This document shows positions 9,808-16,819 of a stretch of 36,847 nucleotides of DNA, one piece after another. Source of the stretch: an uncultured Eubacteriales bacterium. GTDB taxonomy: Bacteria > Bacillota > Clostridia > Lachnospirales > Bianqueaceae. Below the pieces are notes generated by a model. It ran no database searches, was not told the origin of the DNA, and saw only the letters and a list, made by a program, of their open reading frames with translations. A program made the translations under genes and the position numbers. The stretch lies in the NCBI GenBank assembly GCA_902796435.1, contig CADBPG010000127.1:1-36847 (forward strand), read 5' to 3'. Each line of letters opens with the position of its first letter. Position 1 is the first letter of the stretch.

Positions 9808-9844
9808 AAAAACACAGAAAAAACAAAGCAAACATCCTGTGTTT
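9808..9844 (+). promoter_or_regulatory. Candidate operator with inverted repeat at the aldolase promoter
   Basis: AAACACAG (9810-9817) and CTGTGTTT (9837-9844) form a perfect 8-base inverted repeat spaced by 19 bases, centred downstream of the -10 box. The left arm lies inside the A-rich motif shared with the rhaB promoter. It could be the DeoR-family binding site. A leader RNA hairpin is the alternative. Confidence 0.5.
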
Positions 9845-9881
9845 CTAACAACCTATGAACACTATTTAGGAGGAATCATCA

Positions 9882-10697
9882 ATGACTGGCGAGTATGAAA
9901 TCAAAAAACAGATTCTCGACGTCGGCCGCCGCATCTACAACCGTGGCATGGTTGCCGCCAATGACGGTAACATCAGCGTCAAGCTGAACGACAACGAATT
10001 CCTGTGCACGCCGACCGGCGTATCCAAGGGCTTCATGACCATGGATATGATCTGCAAGGTCGATGCTGATGGCAATGTGATCCATGCCAACGGTCCTTAC
10101 AAACCGTCTTCTGAGATCAAAATGCACATGCGTGTTTACAAACTGCGTCCTGACGTAAAGAGCGTTGTACACGCACATCCCATGTATGCGACGAGCTACG
10201 CCATCGCCGGTATTCCGCTGACCGCTCCGATCATGCCGGAAGCTGTCATCGCCCTGGGCTGCGTACCGATCGCACCGTATGGCACACCTTCCACCATGGA
10301 GATCCCGGATGCTGTTGAGCCTTTCCTGCAGCATTATGACGCGGTTCTGCTGGAGAACCACGGCGCCCTCAGCTATTCTGATTCTCTGATGGCTGCCTAC
10401 TACAAGATGGAATCTCTGGAATTCTACGCGAAGCTCATGTTCCTGTCCACGCAGCTGGGCGGTCCGAAGAAGCTGAACGACCAGCAGGTGCAGGCACTGT
10501 ATGAGCTGCGCCGCAAGATGGGCCTGACCGGCAAACATCCGGCAGACCTGTGCCAGAAGATCAACGGCGTCGGCTGTGGCTGCCACAGCTGTGACAGTGG
10601 CTGCGCTTCCGGTTCCTGCTCCACGCAGGCCCCCGCAGCTGACAATGACCTGGTCGCGGAAGTGACCCGTCGTATCCTTCAGGAATTAGGCAAATAA
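9882..10697 (+). CDS. Class II aldolase (rhamnulose/fuculose-1-phosphate) with C-terminal encapsulation peptide
   Basis: This zinc aldolase of the FucA/AraD fold should split rhamnulose- or fuculose-1-phosphate into DHAP and L-lactaldehyde. The core shows the catalytic acid in SSEIKMH, the zinc ligands in VVHAHPMYAT and the third His in LLENHGAL. The 271-residue protein is about 50 longer than the FucA core. The extra C-terminus holds a Cys cluster (CGCHSCDSGCASGSC, residues 232-246), a short linker and the amphipathic helix NDLVAEVTRRILQELGK (255-271), a typical cargo signal for a microcompartment. TAGGAGGAA precedes the ATG. Rhamnulokinase upstream favours rhamnulose-1-phosphate; both substrates give the same products. 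Confidence 0.93.
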   Translation: MTGEYEIKKQILDVGRRIYNRGMVAANDGNISVKLNDNEFLCTPTGVSKGFMTMDMICKVDADGNVIHANGPYKPSSEIKMHMRVYKLRPDVKSVVHAHPMYATSYAIAGIPLTAPIMPEAVIALGCVPIAPYGTPSTMEIPDAVEPFLQHYDAVLLENHGALSYSDSLMAAYYKMESLEFYAKLMFLSTQLGGPKKLNDQQVQALYELRRKMGLTGKHPADLCQKINGVGCGCHSCDSGCASGSCSTQAPAADNDLVAEVTRRILQELGK

Positions 10698-10732
10698 GAA
10701 CCCCCAATCGGGCATAAAGGCAGGTGACTTCT

Positions 10733-11710
10733 TTGGCAGGTACCACGCTTTATACCCGTTCCGGTGATTCCGGACAGACCACGCTGGGTGCCGGCCGCAG
10801 AGTCCCCAAGACCAACGGGACCCTGGAAGTGCTGGGCAACATCGACGAGCTGATCAGTCAGATCGCGGTCACCCGCAGCAGCCTGCCCCAGGAAGAAACC
10901 GATCTCACAGGCACGCTGAAGGCACTGCAGAACGACCTGTTGCTTTTAAAGGAAGACATCTCCTCCATGCATCAGGCCCGGCAGATCGGCCAGAAACAGG
11001 TCGAACAGCTGGAAGCGTGGATCGACAGGCTGGCACCCTTCGCAGCGTCGAAGGAGGAGGAGCGGGCGGCTTCGGCCACCGGTTCCGCAGCACAGCTGGA
11101 TCTGTGCCGCAGCCTGGCCCGGCGGGTAGAGCGGTCCTTGATGAAAGCAGGATTGCCTGCGGCCGGCCACCAGAAATACGTCAACCGTCTTTCGGACTAT
11201 TTCTACGCAGCTGCCCGTTATATGGACAGCCGGCAAAGAAACAGAGCCCTGGAAGCGATGCCCCAGCTGGACCGTCCCTTCCCGCTGAAGCTTGCCAAGC
11301 TGCTTTTAGAAGCAGTGGAGCGGGTGGCGGAGGAACGGGGCCTGAAACTGGTGATCGCGGCCTGCGATGCCGCAGGAAGGCCTATCGCAGTCCACGTCAT
11401 GGACGATGCCTTCATCGCCAGCTATGACATTGCGGTCAACAAGGCCTGGACGGCAGTCTCCTTGAAAATGCCGACCAAGGATCTGGCGGAGCTTTGCAAA
11501 CCGGGCGGCAGCCTCTACGGGCTGCAGAACACCAACGGTGGCAAGGTCGTCATCTTCGGCGGCGGCGTCCCGCTGACCGACAGGTCCGGACGCATCATCG
11601 GAGGCGCGGCTGTCAGCGGTTCCACAGCAGAGATCGACACCGAGATGGGTGATATTTGCAAAACCATATTTGATCAATTGTATGAAGCGCTCGGCGCTTC
11701 ATGGACATAA
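10733..11710 (+). CDS. pduO: PduO-like two-domain protein (cobalamin adenosyltransferase plus GlcG/HbpS domain)
   Basis: The N-terminal half (residues about 1-170) is a PduO-type ATP:cob(I)alamin adenosyltransferase fold, with the ATP loop TRSGDSGQT, NIDELI, the RSLARRVER helix and the YVNRLSDYFYAAARY helix. The usual F-x-L-P-G-G segment before the Arg helix is not recognisable (ASATGSAAQ instead), so the cobalamin-side pocket may be altered. The C-terminal part (about 185-325) is the GlcG/HbpS domain of full-length PduO (AVHVMDDAFIASYDIAVNKA, then GGGVPL). I prefer TTG 10733 because AGGTGA (10722-10727) is well placed for it; GTG 10724 lies within that SD. No B12-dependent dehydratase is nearby. 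No encapsulation peptide is obvious. Confidence 0.88.
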   Translation: MAGTTLYTRSGDSGQTTLGAGRRVPKTNGTLEVLGNIDELISQIAVTRSSLPQEETDLTGTLKALQNDLLLLKEDISSMHQARQIGQKQVEQLEAWIDRLAPFAASKEEERAASATGSAAQLDLCRSLARRVERSLMKAGLPAAGHQKYVNRLSDYFYAAARYMDSRQRNRALEAMPQLDRPFPLKLAKLLLEAVERVAEERGLKLVIAACDAAGRPIAVHVMDDAFIASYDIAVNKAWTAVSLKMPTKDLAELCKPGGSLYGLQNTNGGKVVIFGGGVPLTDRSGRIIGGAAVSGSTAEIDTEMGDICKTIFDQLYEALGASWT

Positions 11711-11727
11711 GGAAGGAGGCATCATCT

Positions 11728-13134
11728 TTGGCAATCACGGAAAAAGAGTTGCAAGAACTGGTCCGTGCCGTATTGGCCGAGATGCAGGGCTTACGTCCTT
11801 CACAGCAAGAGGAGACCGGTGTGTTCGACACGATGGAAGAAGCCATCGCCGCAGCGGCACGCGCGCAGCAGGAGATCCGCCGGATGCCTCTGGAGTTTCG
11901 TGAAAAGATCATTTCCAATATCCGCAAGAGCACCATGGAGAATCTCCGCACCTACGCGGAATTCGGTGTCACCGAAACGGGTATGGGCAATGTAGGCCAT
12001 AAGATCCTGAAGCATCAGCTGGTGGCAGAAAAAACACCGGGTACCGAGGACCTGACGACCATCGCCTGGTCCGGCGACCGGGGACTGACACTGGTAGAGC
12101 AGGGACCCTTCGGCGTCATCGGCGCCATCACCCCCTGCACCAACCCCAGTGAAACGGTCATCTGCAACACCATCGGCATGATCGCGGCCGGCAACACTGT
12201 AGTCTTCAATCCGCATCCCGCAGCGATCGGTGTATCCTGCTACGCGGTCAGCAAGATCAACGAAGCATCCATTGCGGCCGGTGGCCCGGCGAACATCGCC
12301 ACCACGGTCAAGAAGCCTACGCTGGAAACCGCGGACGTCATGTTCAAGAGCCCGACGATCCCGCTTCTGGTCGCCACCGGCGGCCCGGGCGTAGTCACCG
12401 CAGTTCTTTCCACCGGTAAACGTGGTATCGGCGCCGGAGCAGGCAATCCGCCCGTCGTCGTCGATGAAACTGCCGATATCGAGAACGCGGCGATCAGCAT
12501 CATCAATGGCTGCACACTGGACAACAACCTCCCCTGCATCGCGGAGAAAGAGGTCGTCGTCGTAGACAGCGTCGCGGACCATCTGATCGATGCCATGGAA
12601 CGCAACGGTGCCTACAAGCTCACGGATCCGGCCAAGATCCAGCAGCTGGCGGAAATGGTCGTGATCCCCAACAAGAAGGGCAAGATGCAGGTCTCGCGTG
12701 ACTGGGTCGGACGCGATGCGTACAAGTTCTTGAACGCCATCGGGATCGACGCAGACCCCAGTGTCAAGTGCATCATCTTCGAGGCACCGGAGGACCACAT
12801 CCTGGTCCAGACCGAACTCATGATGCCGATCCTGGGCATCGTCCGTGCGAAGAACGCGGAAGAGGCCATGGACATGGGTGTGCGCCTGGAGCATGGCAAC
12901 CGCCATTCCGCCCACATGCATTCCAAGAACGTGGACCGGCTGACACGCTTCGGCCAGATGGTCGATACCGCGATCTTTGTCAAGAACGGGCCGTCCTACG
13001 CGGCACTGGGCTTCGGTGGCGAAGGTTTCCCGACCTTCACCATCGCCAGCCGTACCGGCGAGGGCTTAACGTCCGCCAAGACCTTTACGAAATCCAGACG
13101 CTGCGTCATGACCGACGCGCTCTGCATTCGATAG
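11728..13134 (+). CDS. pduP: CoA-acylating aldehyde dehydrogenase, PduP/EutE type
   Basis: This enzyme should oxidise L-lactaldehyde (or propionaldehyde) to the acyl-CoA with NAD+ and CoA inside the compartment. The 468-residue product has the catalytic Cys in DNNLPCIAEKEV (about residue 270) and the PduP-like FGVIGAITPCTNPSET segment. Its first 22 residues, MAITEKELQELVRAVLAEMQGL, form an amphipathic encapsulation-like helix followed by a linker. I chose TTG 11728 because AAGGAGG (11713-11719) lies 8 bases upstream. ATG 11701 lies within the pduO end and has no SD. The only aldehyde made by this locus is lactaldehyde, so lactyl-CoA is the likely product. Confidence 0.94.
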   Translation: MAITEKELQELVRAVLAEMQGLRPSQQEETGVFDTMEEAIAAAARAQQEIRRMPLEFREKIISNIRKSTMENLRTYAEFGVTETGMGNVGHKILKHQLVAEKTPGTEDLTTIAWSGDRGLTLVEQGPFGVIGAITPCTNPSETVICNTIGMIAAGNTVVFNPHPAAIGVSCYAVSKINEASIAAGGPANIATTVKKPTLETADVMFKSPTIPLLVATGGPGVVTAVLSTGKRGIGAGAGNPPVVVDETADIENAAISIINGCTLDNNLPCIAEKEVVVVDSVADHLIDAMERNGAYKLTDPAKIQQLAEMVVIPNKKGKMQVSRDWVGRDAYKFLNAIGIDADPSVKCIIFEAPEDHILVQTELMMPILGIVRAKNAEEAMDMGVRLEHGNRHSAHMHSKNVDRLTRFGQMVDTAIFVKNGPSYAALGFGGEGFPTFTIASRTGEGLTSAKTFTKSRRCVMTDALCIR

Positions 13135-13161
13135 AATCTCGAGAAGGGAGAGAAGTAACCT

Positions 13162-14397
13162 ATGGATATCAACCAGGAAAGTGTTGAGAAGATCGTAGCC
13201 CGCGTCCTCGCGGAAATGGGCCGCACTGGAAAGACCGGATCCCTGACTCCCTCGTATCAGGAACCGGCTCAGCACTTTGACATTCCCAAACGCGCGAAAG
13301 TCGCCATGCTGACCGCTCTGCGCCGCATCGAGGTCAAGGAATTCGACATTCCGGAGATCGGTGACGACGAGATGCTGGTCCATGTAGAAGGCGCCGGCGT
13401 TTGCGGAACCGACGTACACGAGTATAAGAACGATCCGTTCGGTCTGATCCCGGTAGTTCTGGGACATGAGGGTACCGGCCAGATCGTCAAGATGGGCAAG
13501 AACGTCACACAGGATACGACGGGCAAGCCGCTCCATGTGGGCGACCGCATCGTCACCTGCACCATTCCCTGCAAAAAGTGCGACAACTGCCTGAACATGA
13601 GCGACCGTGACAACCTGTGCGAGAATTCCGGCATCTATGGTCTGATGCCTGAAGACGACCACTATCACTTCAATGGATGGTTCGGTGAGTACATCATCAT
13701 CCGTCCGGGTTCCACCTTCTTCAAGGTCAACGATATGAGCTTGAAGATGCGCATGCTGATCGAGCCTGCGGCCGTCGTGGTCCACGCTGTCGAGCGTGCC
13801 AAGAAGACCGGCCTCATCTCCTTCAACAGCAACGTGCTGATCCAGGGCGTCGGCCCCATCGGTATGATGCTGCTGGCGGTCGTCCGTACCATGGGTGTGG
13901 AGAACATCACCGTCGTCGATGGCGATGAGAAGCGTCTGCAGACAGCGAAGCGCTTCGGTGCGAAGTACACGGTCAACTTCAAGAATTACAAGGATCTGGA
14001 CGAGCAGATCCGCCGCATCAAGGAGATCACCGGCGGCCGTGGAGCGGACTTCGCTTTCCAGTGCACCGGCGTACCTTCCGCAGCGGCCAATGTATGGAAA
14101 TTCGTCAAGCGCGGCGGCGGTCTGTGCGAGGTCGGCTTCTTCGTCGACAACGGCAGCTGCTCCATCAACCCGCACTTTGACATCTGCAACAAGGAGATCA
14201 CCCTGGTCGGTTCCTGGACCTACAACGTTCGCGAGTATCCGACCACGATCGAATTCCTGAAGCGTGCTGTCGGTATCGGCCTGCCGATCGAAGATATGGT
14301 CACCCATCAGTTCGGTCTGGATGAAATGAACGATGCGATGGATACGAATATGAAGCAGCTGGGACTGAAGGTTGCTTACGTCAACAAGAACTTCTGA
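13162..14397 (+). CDS. Zinc-dependent alcohol dehydrogenase with N-terminal encapsulation peptide
   Basis: A medium-chain zinc alcohol dehydrogenase of 411 residues. Catalytic-zinc residues are in GVCGTDVHE (Cys81) and LGHEGTG (His102, Glu103). The structural-zinc cysteines are in CKKCDNCLNMSDRDNLC. The Rossmann motif GVGPIG is followed by VVDGDEKR, whose Asp suggests NAD(H). Residues 1-22 (MDINQESVEKIVARVLAEMG) are an amphipathic helix like that of the aldehyde dehydrogenase. It probably reduces L-lactaldehyde to 1,2-propanediol, returning NAD+ to the aldehyde dehydrogenase. The substrate is inferred from context. It lies 27 bases after the aldehyde dehydrogenase gene. Confidence 0.9.
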   Translation: MDINQESVEKIVARVLAEMGRTGKTGSLTPSYQEPAQHFDIPKRAKVAMLTALRRIEVKEFDIPEIGDDEMLVHVEGAGVCGTDVHEYKNDPFGLIPVVLGHEGTGQIVKMGKNVTQDTTGKPLHVGDRIVTCTIPCKKCDNCLNMSDRDNLCENSGIYGLMPEDDHYHFNGWFGEYIIIRPGSTFFKVNDMSLKMRMLIEPAAVVVHAVERAKKTGLISFNSNVLIQGVGPIGMMLLAVVRTMGVENITVVDGDEKRLQTAKRFGAKYTVNFKNYKDLDEQIRRIKEITGGRGADFAFQCTGVPSAAANVWKFVKRGGGLCEVGFFVDNGSCSINPHFDICNKEITLVGSWTYNVREYPTTIEFLKRAVGIGLPIEDMVTHQFGLDEMNDAMDTNMKQLGLKVAYVNKNF

Positions 14398-14425
14398 GAG
14401 TTCGTAATGTAAGGAGCGAAATACG

Positions 14426-14773
14426 ATGGATGCGGTAGGAATGCTCGAGGTCTTCGGATTTGCCTGTGCCATGGTTGCGGCCGATGCCGGCTGCAAGGCG
14501 GGCAATGTCTACATCGAAGCCATCGACAAAAACAAGCCGGCCAATGCGGAATCCCTTCCGGTACCGCTGTTGGTCTGCGTCAAGTTCCGCGGCTCGGTCG
14601 CCGATGTGGAGGCCGCCATGGAAGCGGCAGAAAAGGCTGCATTAGCGATGACCGGGATCTACTCCAAGCACATCATCGCGAAGCCGGACGAAGGCGCTGA
14701 GGCCATGCTGAAACTCAGCTGCATCGGTACACCGGTCCCGCCAGGACAGGCGCCCACGAAGGACCGCTTCTGA
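14426..14773 (+). CDS. BMC-H shell protein, extended form
   Basis: A 115-residue single BMC-domain protein that should form flat hexamers in the shell. It starts MDAVGMLEVFGFACAMVAADAGCKAGNV, the BMC beta-alpha core. It has a longer loop (DKNKPANAESLPVP) before the second strand and a Pro-rich C-terminal tail (TPVPPGQAPTKDRF) that the other three hexamer proteins lack. The loop and tail suggest a specialised shell position or a role in binding cargo. AAGGAGCG lies upstream of the ATG. It is the first of four consecutive BMC-H genes. Confidence 0.93.
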   Translation: MDAVGMLEVFGFACAMVAADAGCKAGNVYIEAIDKNKPANAESLPVPLLVCVKFRGSVADVEAAMEAAEKAALAMTGIYSKHIIAKPDEGAEAMLKLSCIGTPVPPGQAPTKDRF

Positions 14774-14806
14774 TAAGATTTTAAGACAACCAAAGGAGAA
14801 GACGAC

Positions 14807-15082
14807 ATGCAGGAAGCATTAGGAATGATCGAGACCCGGGGTCTCGTAGCTGCTATCGAGGCGGCGGATGCAATGGTCAAGGCGGCGGACGTCGTACTGA
14901 TCGGTACCGAAAAGATCGGATCCGGACTGGTCTCCGTCATGGTCCGCGGTGATGTGGCGGCCGTTAAGTCCGCGACTGAAGTCGGCGCACAGAATGCCTC
15001 CCGTCTGGGTGAGCTCGTAGCCGTTCATGTCATCCCCAGACCGCACAAGGACGTTGAGTTTATTCTCCCGTCTCTGGACTGA
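14807..15082 (+). CDS. pduA: BMC-H shell protein, PduA type (copy 1)
   Basis: A 91-residue canonical BMC-H protein ([42 protein letters not shown]) that forms the hexameric shell tiles whose central pore admits small metabolites. It is about 83 percent identical by eye to the gene product at 15480-15752 (15 differences in 90 aligned positions), so the two arose by duplication. AAAGGAGAA precedes the ATG. Confidence 0.95.
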   Translation: MQEALGMIETRGLVAAIEAADAMVKAADVVLIGTEKIGSGLVSVMVRGDVAAVKSATEVGAQNASRLGELVAVHVIPRPHKDVEFILPSLD

Positions 15083-15126
15083 TCACTTGACAAAAAACCA
15101 TAAGCGCAGTACAAAGGAAGAGGCAT

Positions 15127-15417
15127 ATGCAGGCAATCGGCTTATTTGAGATCAAGGGTAATGTCCCGGCTGTAGTCGCGGTGGACGCGATGACCAAGGC
15201 AGCCAATGTACATTTTCTGACCTGGGAGCAGAAACTCGGAGGATGGCTCGTCACGATCGTCATCCAGGGTGAGGTTTCCGCGGTACAGGCAGCGATCGAT
15301 GCAGCCAACCGGACGGCGATCAGCAAGGTTGCAGCGTCCGCTGTCATTGCCAACCCGCACCCCGAAGTCATGCGCCAGATCGAAACCAGCCAAAAAAGGC
15401 AAGGGTATGATTCTTAA
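15127..15417 (+). CDS. BMC-H shell protein, divergent hexamer
   Basis: A 96-residue single BMC-domain protein (MQAIGLFEIKGNVPAVVAVDAMTKAANVHFLTWEQKLGG in segments, then VIANPHPEVM) clearly different from its two PduA-like neighbours, between which it is inserted. The HFLTWEQKLGG strand is typical of a second BMC-H class found alongside PduA-type proteins in catabolic loci. It probably contributes a hexamer with a different pore or edge surface. AAAGGAAGAGG lies upstream of the ATG. Confidence 0.92.
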   Translation: MQAIGLFEIKGNVPAVVAVDAMTKAANVHFLTWEQKLGGWLVTIVIQGEVSAVQAAIDAANRTAISKVAASAVIANPHPEVMRQIETSQKRQGYDS

Positions 15418-15479
15418 GTTTTTCCAAAGTCTTTCAAAAGACAACAACATAATATGAAAACCATAAAGGAGGATTCATC

Positions 15480-15752
15480 ATGGAAGCATTAGGTATGATT
15501 GAGACAAGAGGACTGGTAGCAGCGATCGAAGCCGCCGATGCAATGGTCAAGGCCGCTAACGTTGTTCTGATCGGTACCGAGAAGATCGGTTCCGGCCTCG
15601 TATCCGTCATGATCCGTGGCGATGTCGGAGCTGTCAAGGCTGCGACCGAAGCCGGCAGCAATGCGGCTCAGAACCTGGGCGAGATCATCGCGGTACACGT
15701 CATTCCGAGACCGCATGCAGACGTCGAAAAGATTCTGCCGACCTTAGACTGA
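15480..15752 (+). CDS. pduA: BMC-H shell protein, PduA type (copy 2)
   Basis: A 90-residue PduA-type hexamer protein and paralogue of the product at 14807-15082. Differences cluster in the second helix region ([12 protein letters not shown] against [12 protein letters not shown]) and near the C-terminus, whereas the first 45 residues are almost the same. The DNA of that conserved half differs at many third codon positions. AAAGGAGGA lies 6 bases before the ATG, a very strong site that fits a major shell component. The gene is followed by two large hairpins. Confidence 0.95.
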   Translation: MEALGMIETRGLVAAIEAADAMVKAANVVLIGTEKIGSGLVSVMIRGDVGAVKAATEAGSNAAQNLGEIIAVHVIPRPHADVEKILPTLD

Positions 15753-15775
15753 TCCGATCGAAGGTCATACCATGG

Positions 15776-15846
15776 TTTCCAGTCACGATGACTGGGAATC
15801 AGGGAAGGCCCCCATCCGGCACATGTGATGGAGGTCTTCCCTGATT
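15776..15846 (+). other. Tandem RNA hairpins between the shell genes and pduL
   Basis: Two adjacent inverted repeats lie in this 120-base gap. The first (15776-15798) is a 10-bp stem with a 3-base loop. The second (15797-15846) has 20-base arms, AATCAGGGAAGGCCCCCATC against GATGGAGGTCTTCCCTGATT, with one G-U pair, one mismatch and a 10-base loop. No T-run follows either, so they do not look like rho-independent terminators. They may protect or define the 3' end of the upstream shell-protein messages and lower expression of pduL and later genes. They share two bases and could partly exclude each other. Confidence 0.7.
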
Positions 15847-15872
15847 CGATTTGAAAGAAAGAGGGTATTCCG

Positions 15873-16523
15873 ATGGAAAACGAAAGAATGATCAATGAGA
15901 TCGTTTCCCTGATCGTGGATAAATTAAAGGGACAGGAAGTGCTCCCTGCTTCTGACAAACGTGTCAAGGTCGGTGTTTCGGCCCGCCACGTCCACCTGAG
16001 CCGCGAGGATATGGACATCCTCTTCGGTAAGGGTTCTGAACTGACCCCGCAGAAGGATCTGATGGGCGGCCAGTTCGCGGCAAAAGAGACCGTGACCATC
16101 ATCGGTCTGAAGCTGCGTGCCATCGAAAACGTCCGCGTCCTAGGCCCGCTGCGCAAGCAGACGCAGGTCGAAGTCTCCGCGACGGACTGCATCCGCCTGG
16201 GTGTCAAAGCTCCGGTGCGCCTGTCCGGCGACCTGAAGGGCTCCGCGCCGATCACCATCATTGGTCCGAAGGGCGCTGTTACGATCCAAGAGGGCTGCAT
16301 CGTAGCCCTGCGCCACATCCACATGTCTCCGGCAGACGCCGCGGCCTACGGTGTCAAGGACAAGCAGGTCGTCCGCGTGCAGATGGGCGGTGCCCGCGGT
16401 GGCTATCTGGACAATGTTCCGGTCCGTGTGGACCCGAGCTTTACAACGGAAATGCATATCGATACCGATGAGGCCAATGCCCTGGGCATCCACAACGGTA
16501 TGGAACTTACCATCATCGTATAA
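15873..16523 (+). CDS. pduL: PduL phosphate acyltransferase with N-terminal encapsulation peptide
   Basis: PduL exchanges CoA for phosphate on an acyl-CoA inside the compartment, recycling CoA for the aldehyde dehydrogenase and yielding an acyl phosphate for ATP synthesis by a kinase. The 216-residue product shows both zinc-binding beta-barrel signatures: SARHVHLS (His39, His41) and LRHIHMS (His148, His150), plus TEMHIDTDEAN near the end. Residues 1-20 (ENERMINEIVSLIVDKLKG) form an amphipathic cargo helix. In this locus the substrate should be lactyl-CoA. GAGGG lies upstream of the ATG; the gene follows the tandem hairpins. Confidence 0.96.
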   Translation: MENERMINEIVSLIVDKLKGQEVLPASDKRVKVGVSARHVHLSREDMDILFGKGSELTPQKDLMGGQFAAKETVTIIGLKLRAIENVRVLGPLRKQTQVEVSATDCIRLGVKAPVRLSGDLKGSAPITIIGPKGAVTIQEGCIVALRHIHMSPADAAAYGVKDKQVVRVQMGGARGGYLDNVPVRVDPSFTTEMHIDTDEANALGIHNGMELTIIV

Positions 16524-16534
16524 GGAGAATCACT

Positions 16535-16807
16535 ATGCTGCTTGCAAAAGTCATTGGTACCGTGGTCGCTACCCGCAAGAATGAGAATCTGGTGGGCAGC
16601 AAGTTCCTGATCGTGGAGACGCTGGAAGAAATGAAGGACGGCGGTCGTCGCCTTGTGGCCGTGGATCAGGCCGGCGCCGGCATCGGCGAACTGGTCCTGG
16701 TGGCCCTGGGCAGCGCGGCACGTCAGGAGCCTTCCTCAGAAAACTCCTCCATCGACGCCGCCATCGTCGGCATCGTGGACAATCCGGACGAGATCTATAT
16801 CAGATAA
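16535..16807 (+). CDS. eutN: BMC-P pentameric vertex protein (EutN/CcmL family)
   Basis: A 90-residue EutN/CcmL family protein. Pentamers of this family cap the twelve vertices of the polyhedral shell. The N-terminus MLLAKVIGTVVATRKNENLVG, the central LIVETL and VAVDQAGAGIGELVLV segment, and the C-terminal DAAIVGIVD are the family landmarks. AAGGAGAA lies just upstream, 11 bases after pduL. It is the only vertex protein seen, so shell closure should depend on it. Confidence 0.95.
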   Translation: MLLAKVIGTVVATRKNENLVGSKFLIVETLEEMKDGGRRLVAVDQAGAGIGELVLVALGSAARQEPSSENSSIDAAIVGIVDNPDEIYIR

Positions 16808-16819
16808 CAGGTGTGGAAT

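Noticed and set aside
10724-10732. GTG 10724 as the start of pduO, and ATG 11701 as the start of pduP
   Set aside because: GTG 10724 lies within the SD sequence and ATG 11701 lies inside the pduO end with no SD. The TTG codons at 10733 and 11728 are correctly spaced from SD sites and give family-typical N-termini.
15087-15092. Perfect TTGACA between two shell genes as a third internal promoter
   Set aside because: No acceptable -10 box lies 15-19 bases downstream, so it is probably chance.
15430-15443. Small inverted repeat GTCTTT/AAAGAC between shell genes as a terminator
   Set aside because: The stem is only 5-6 bp with almost no loop and no T-run after it.
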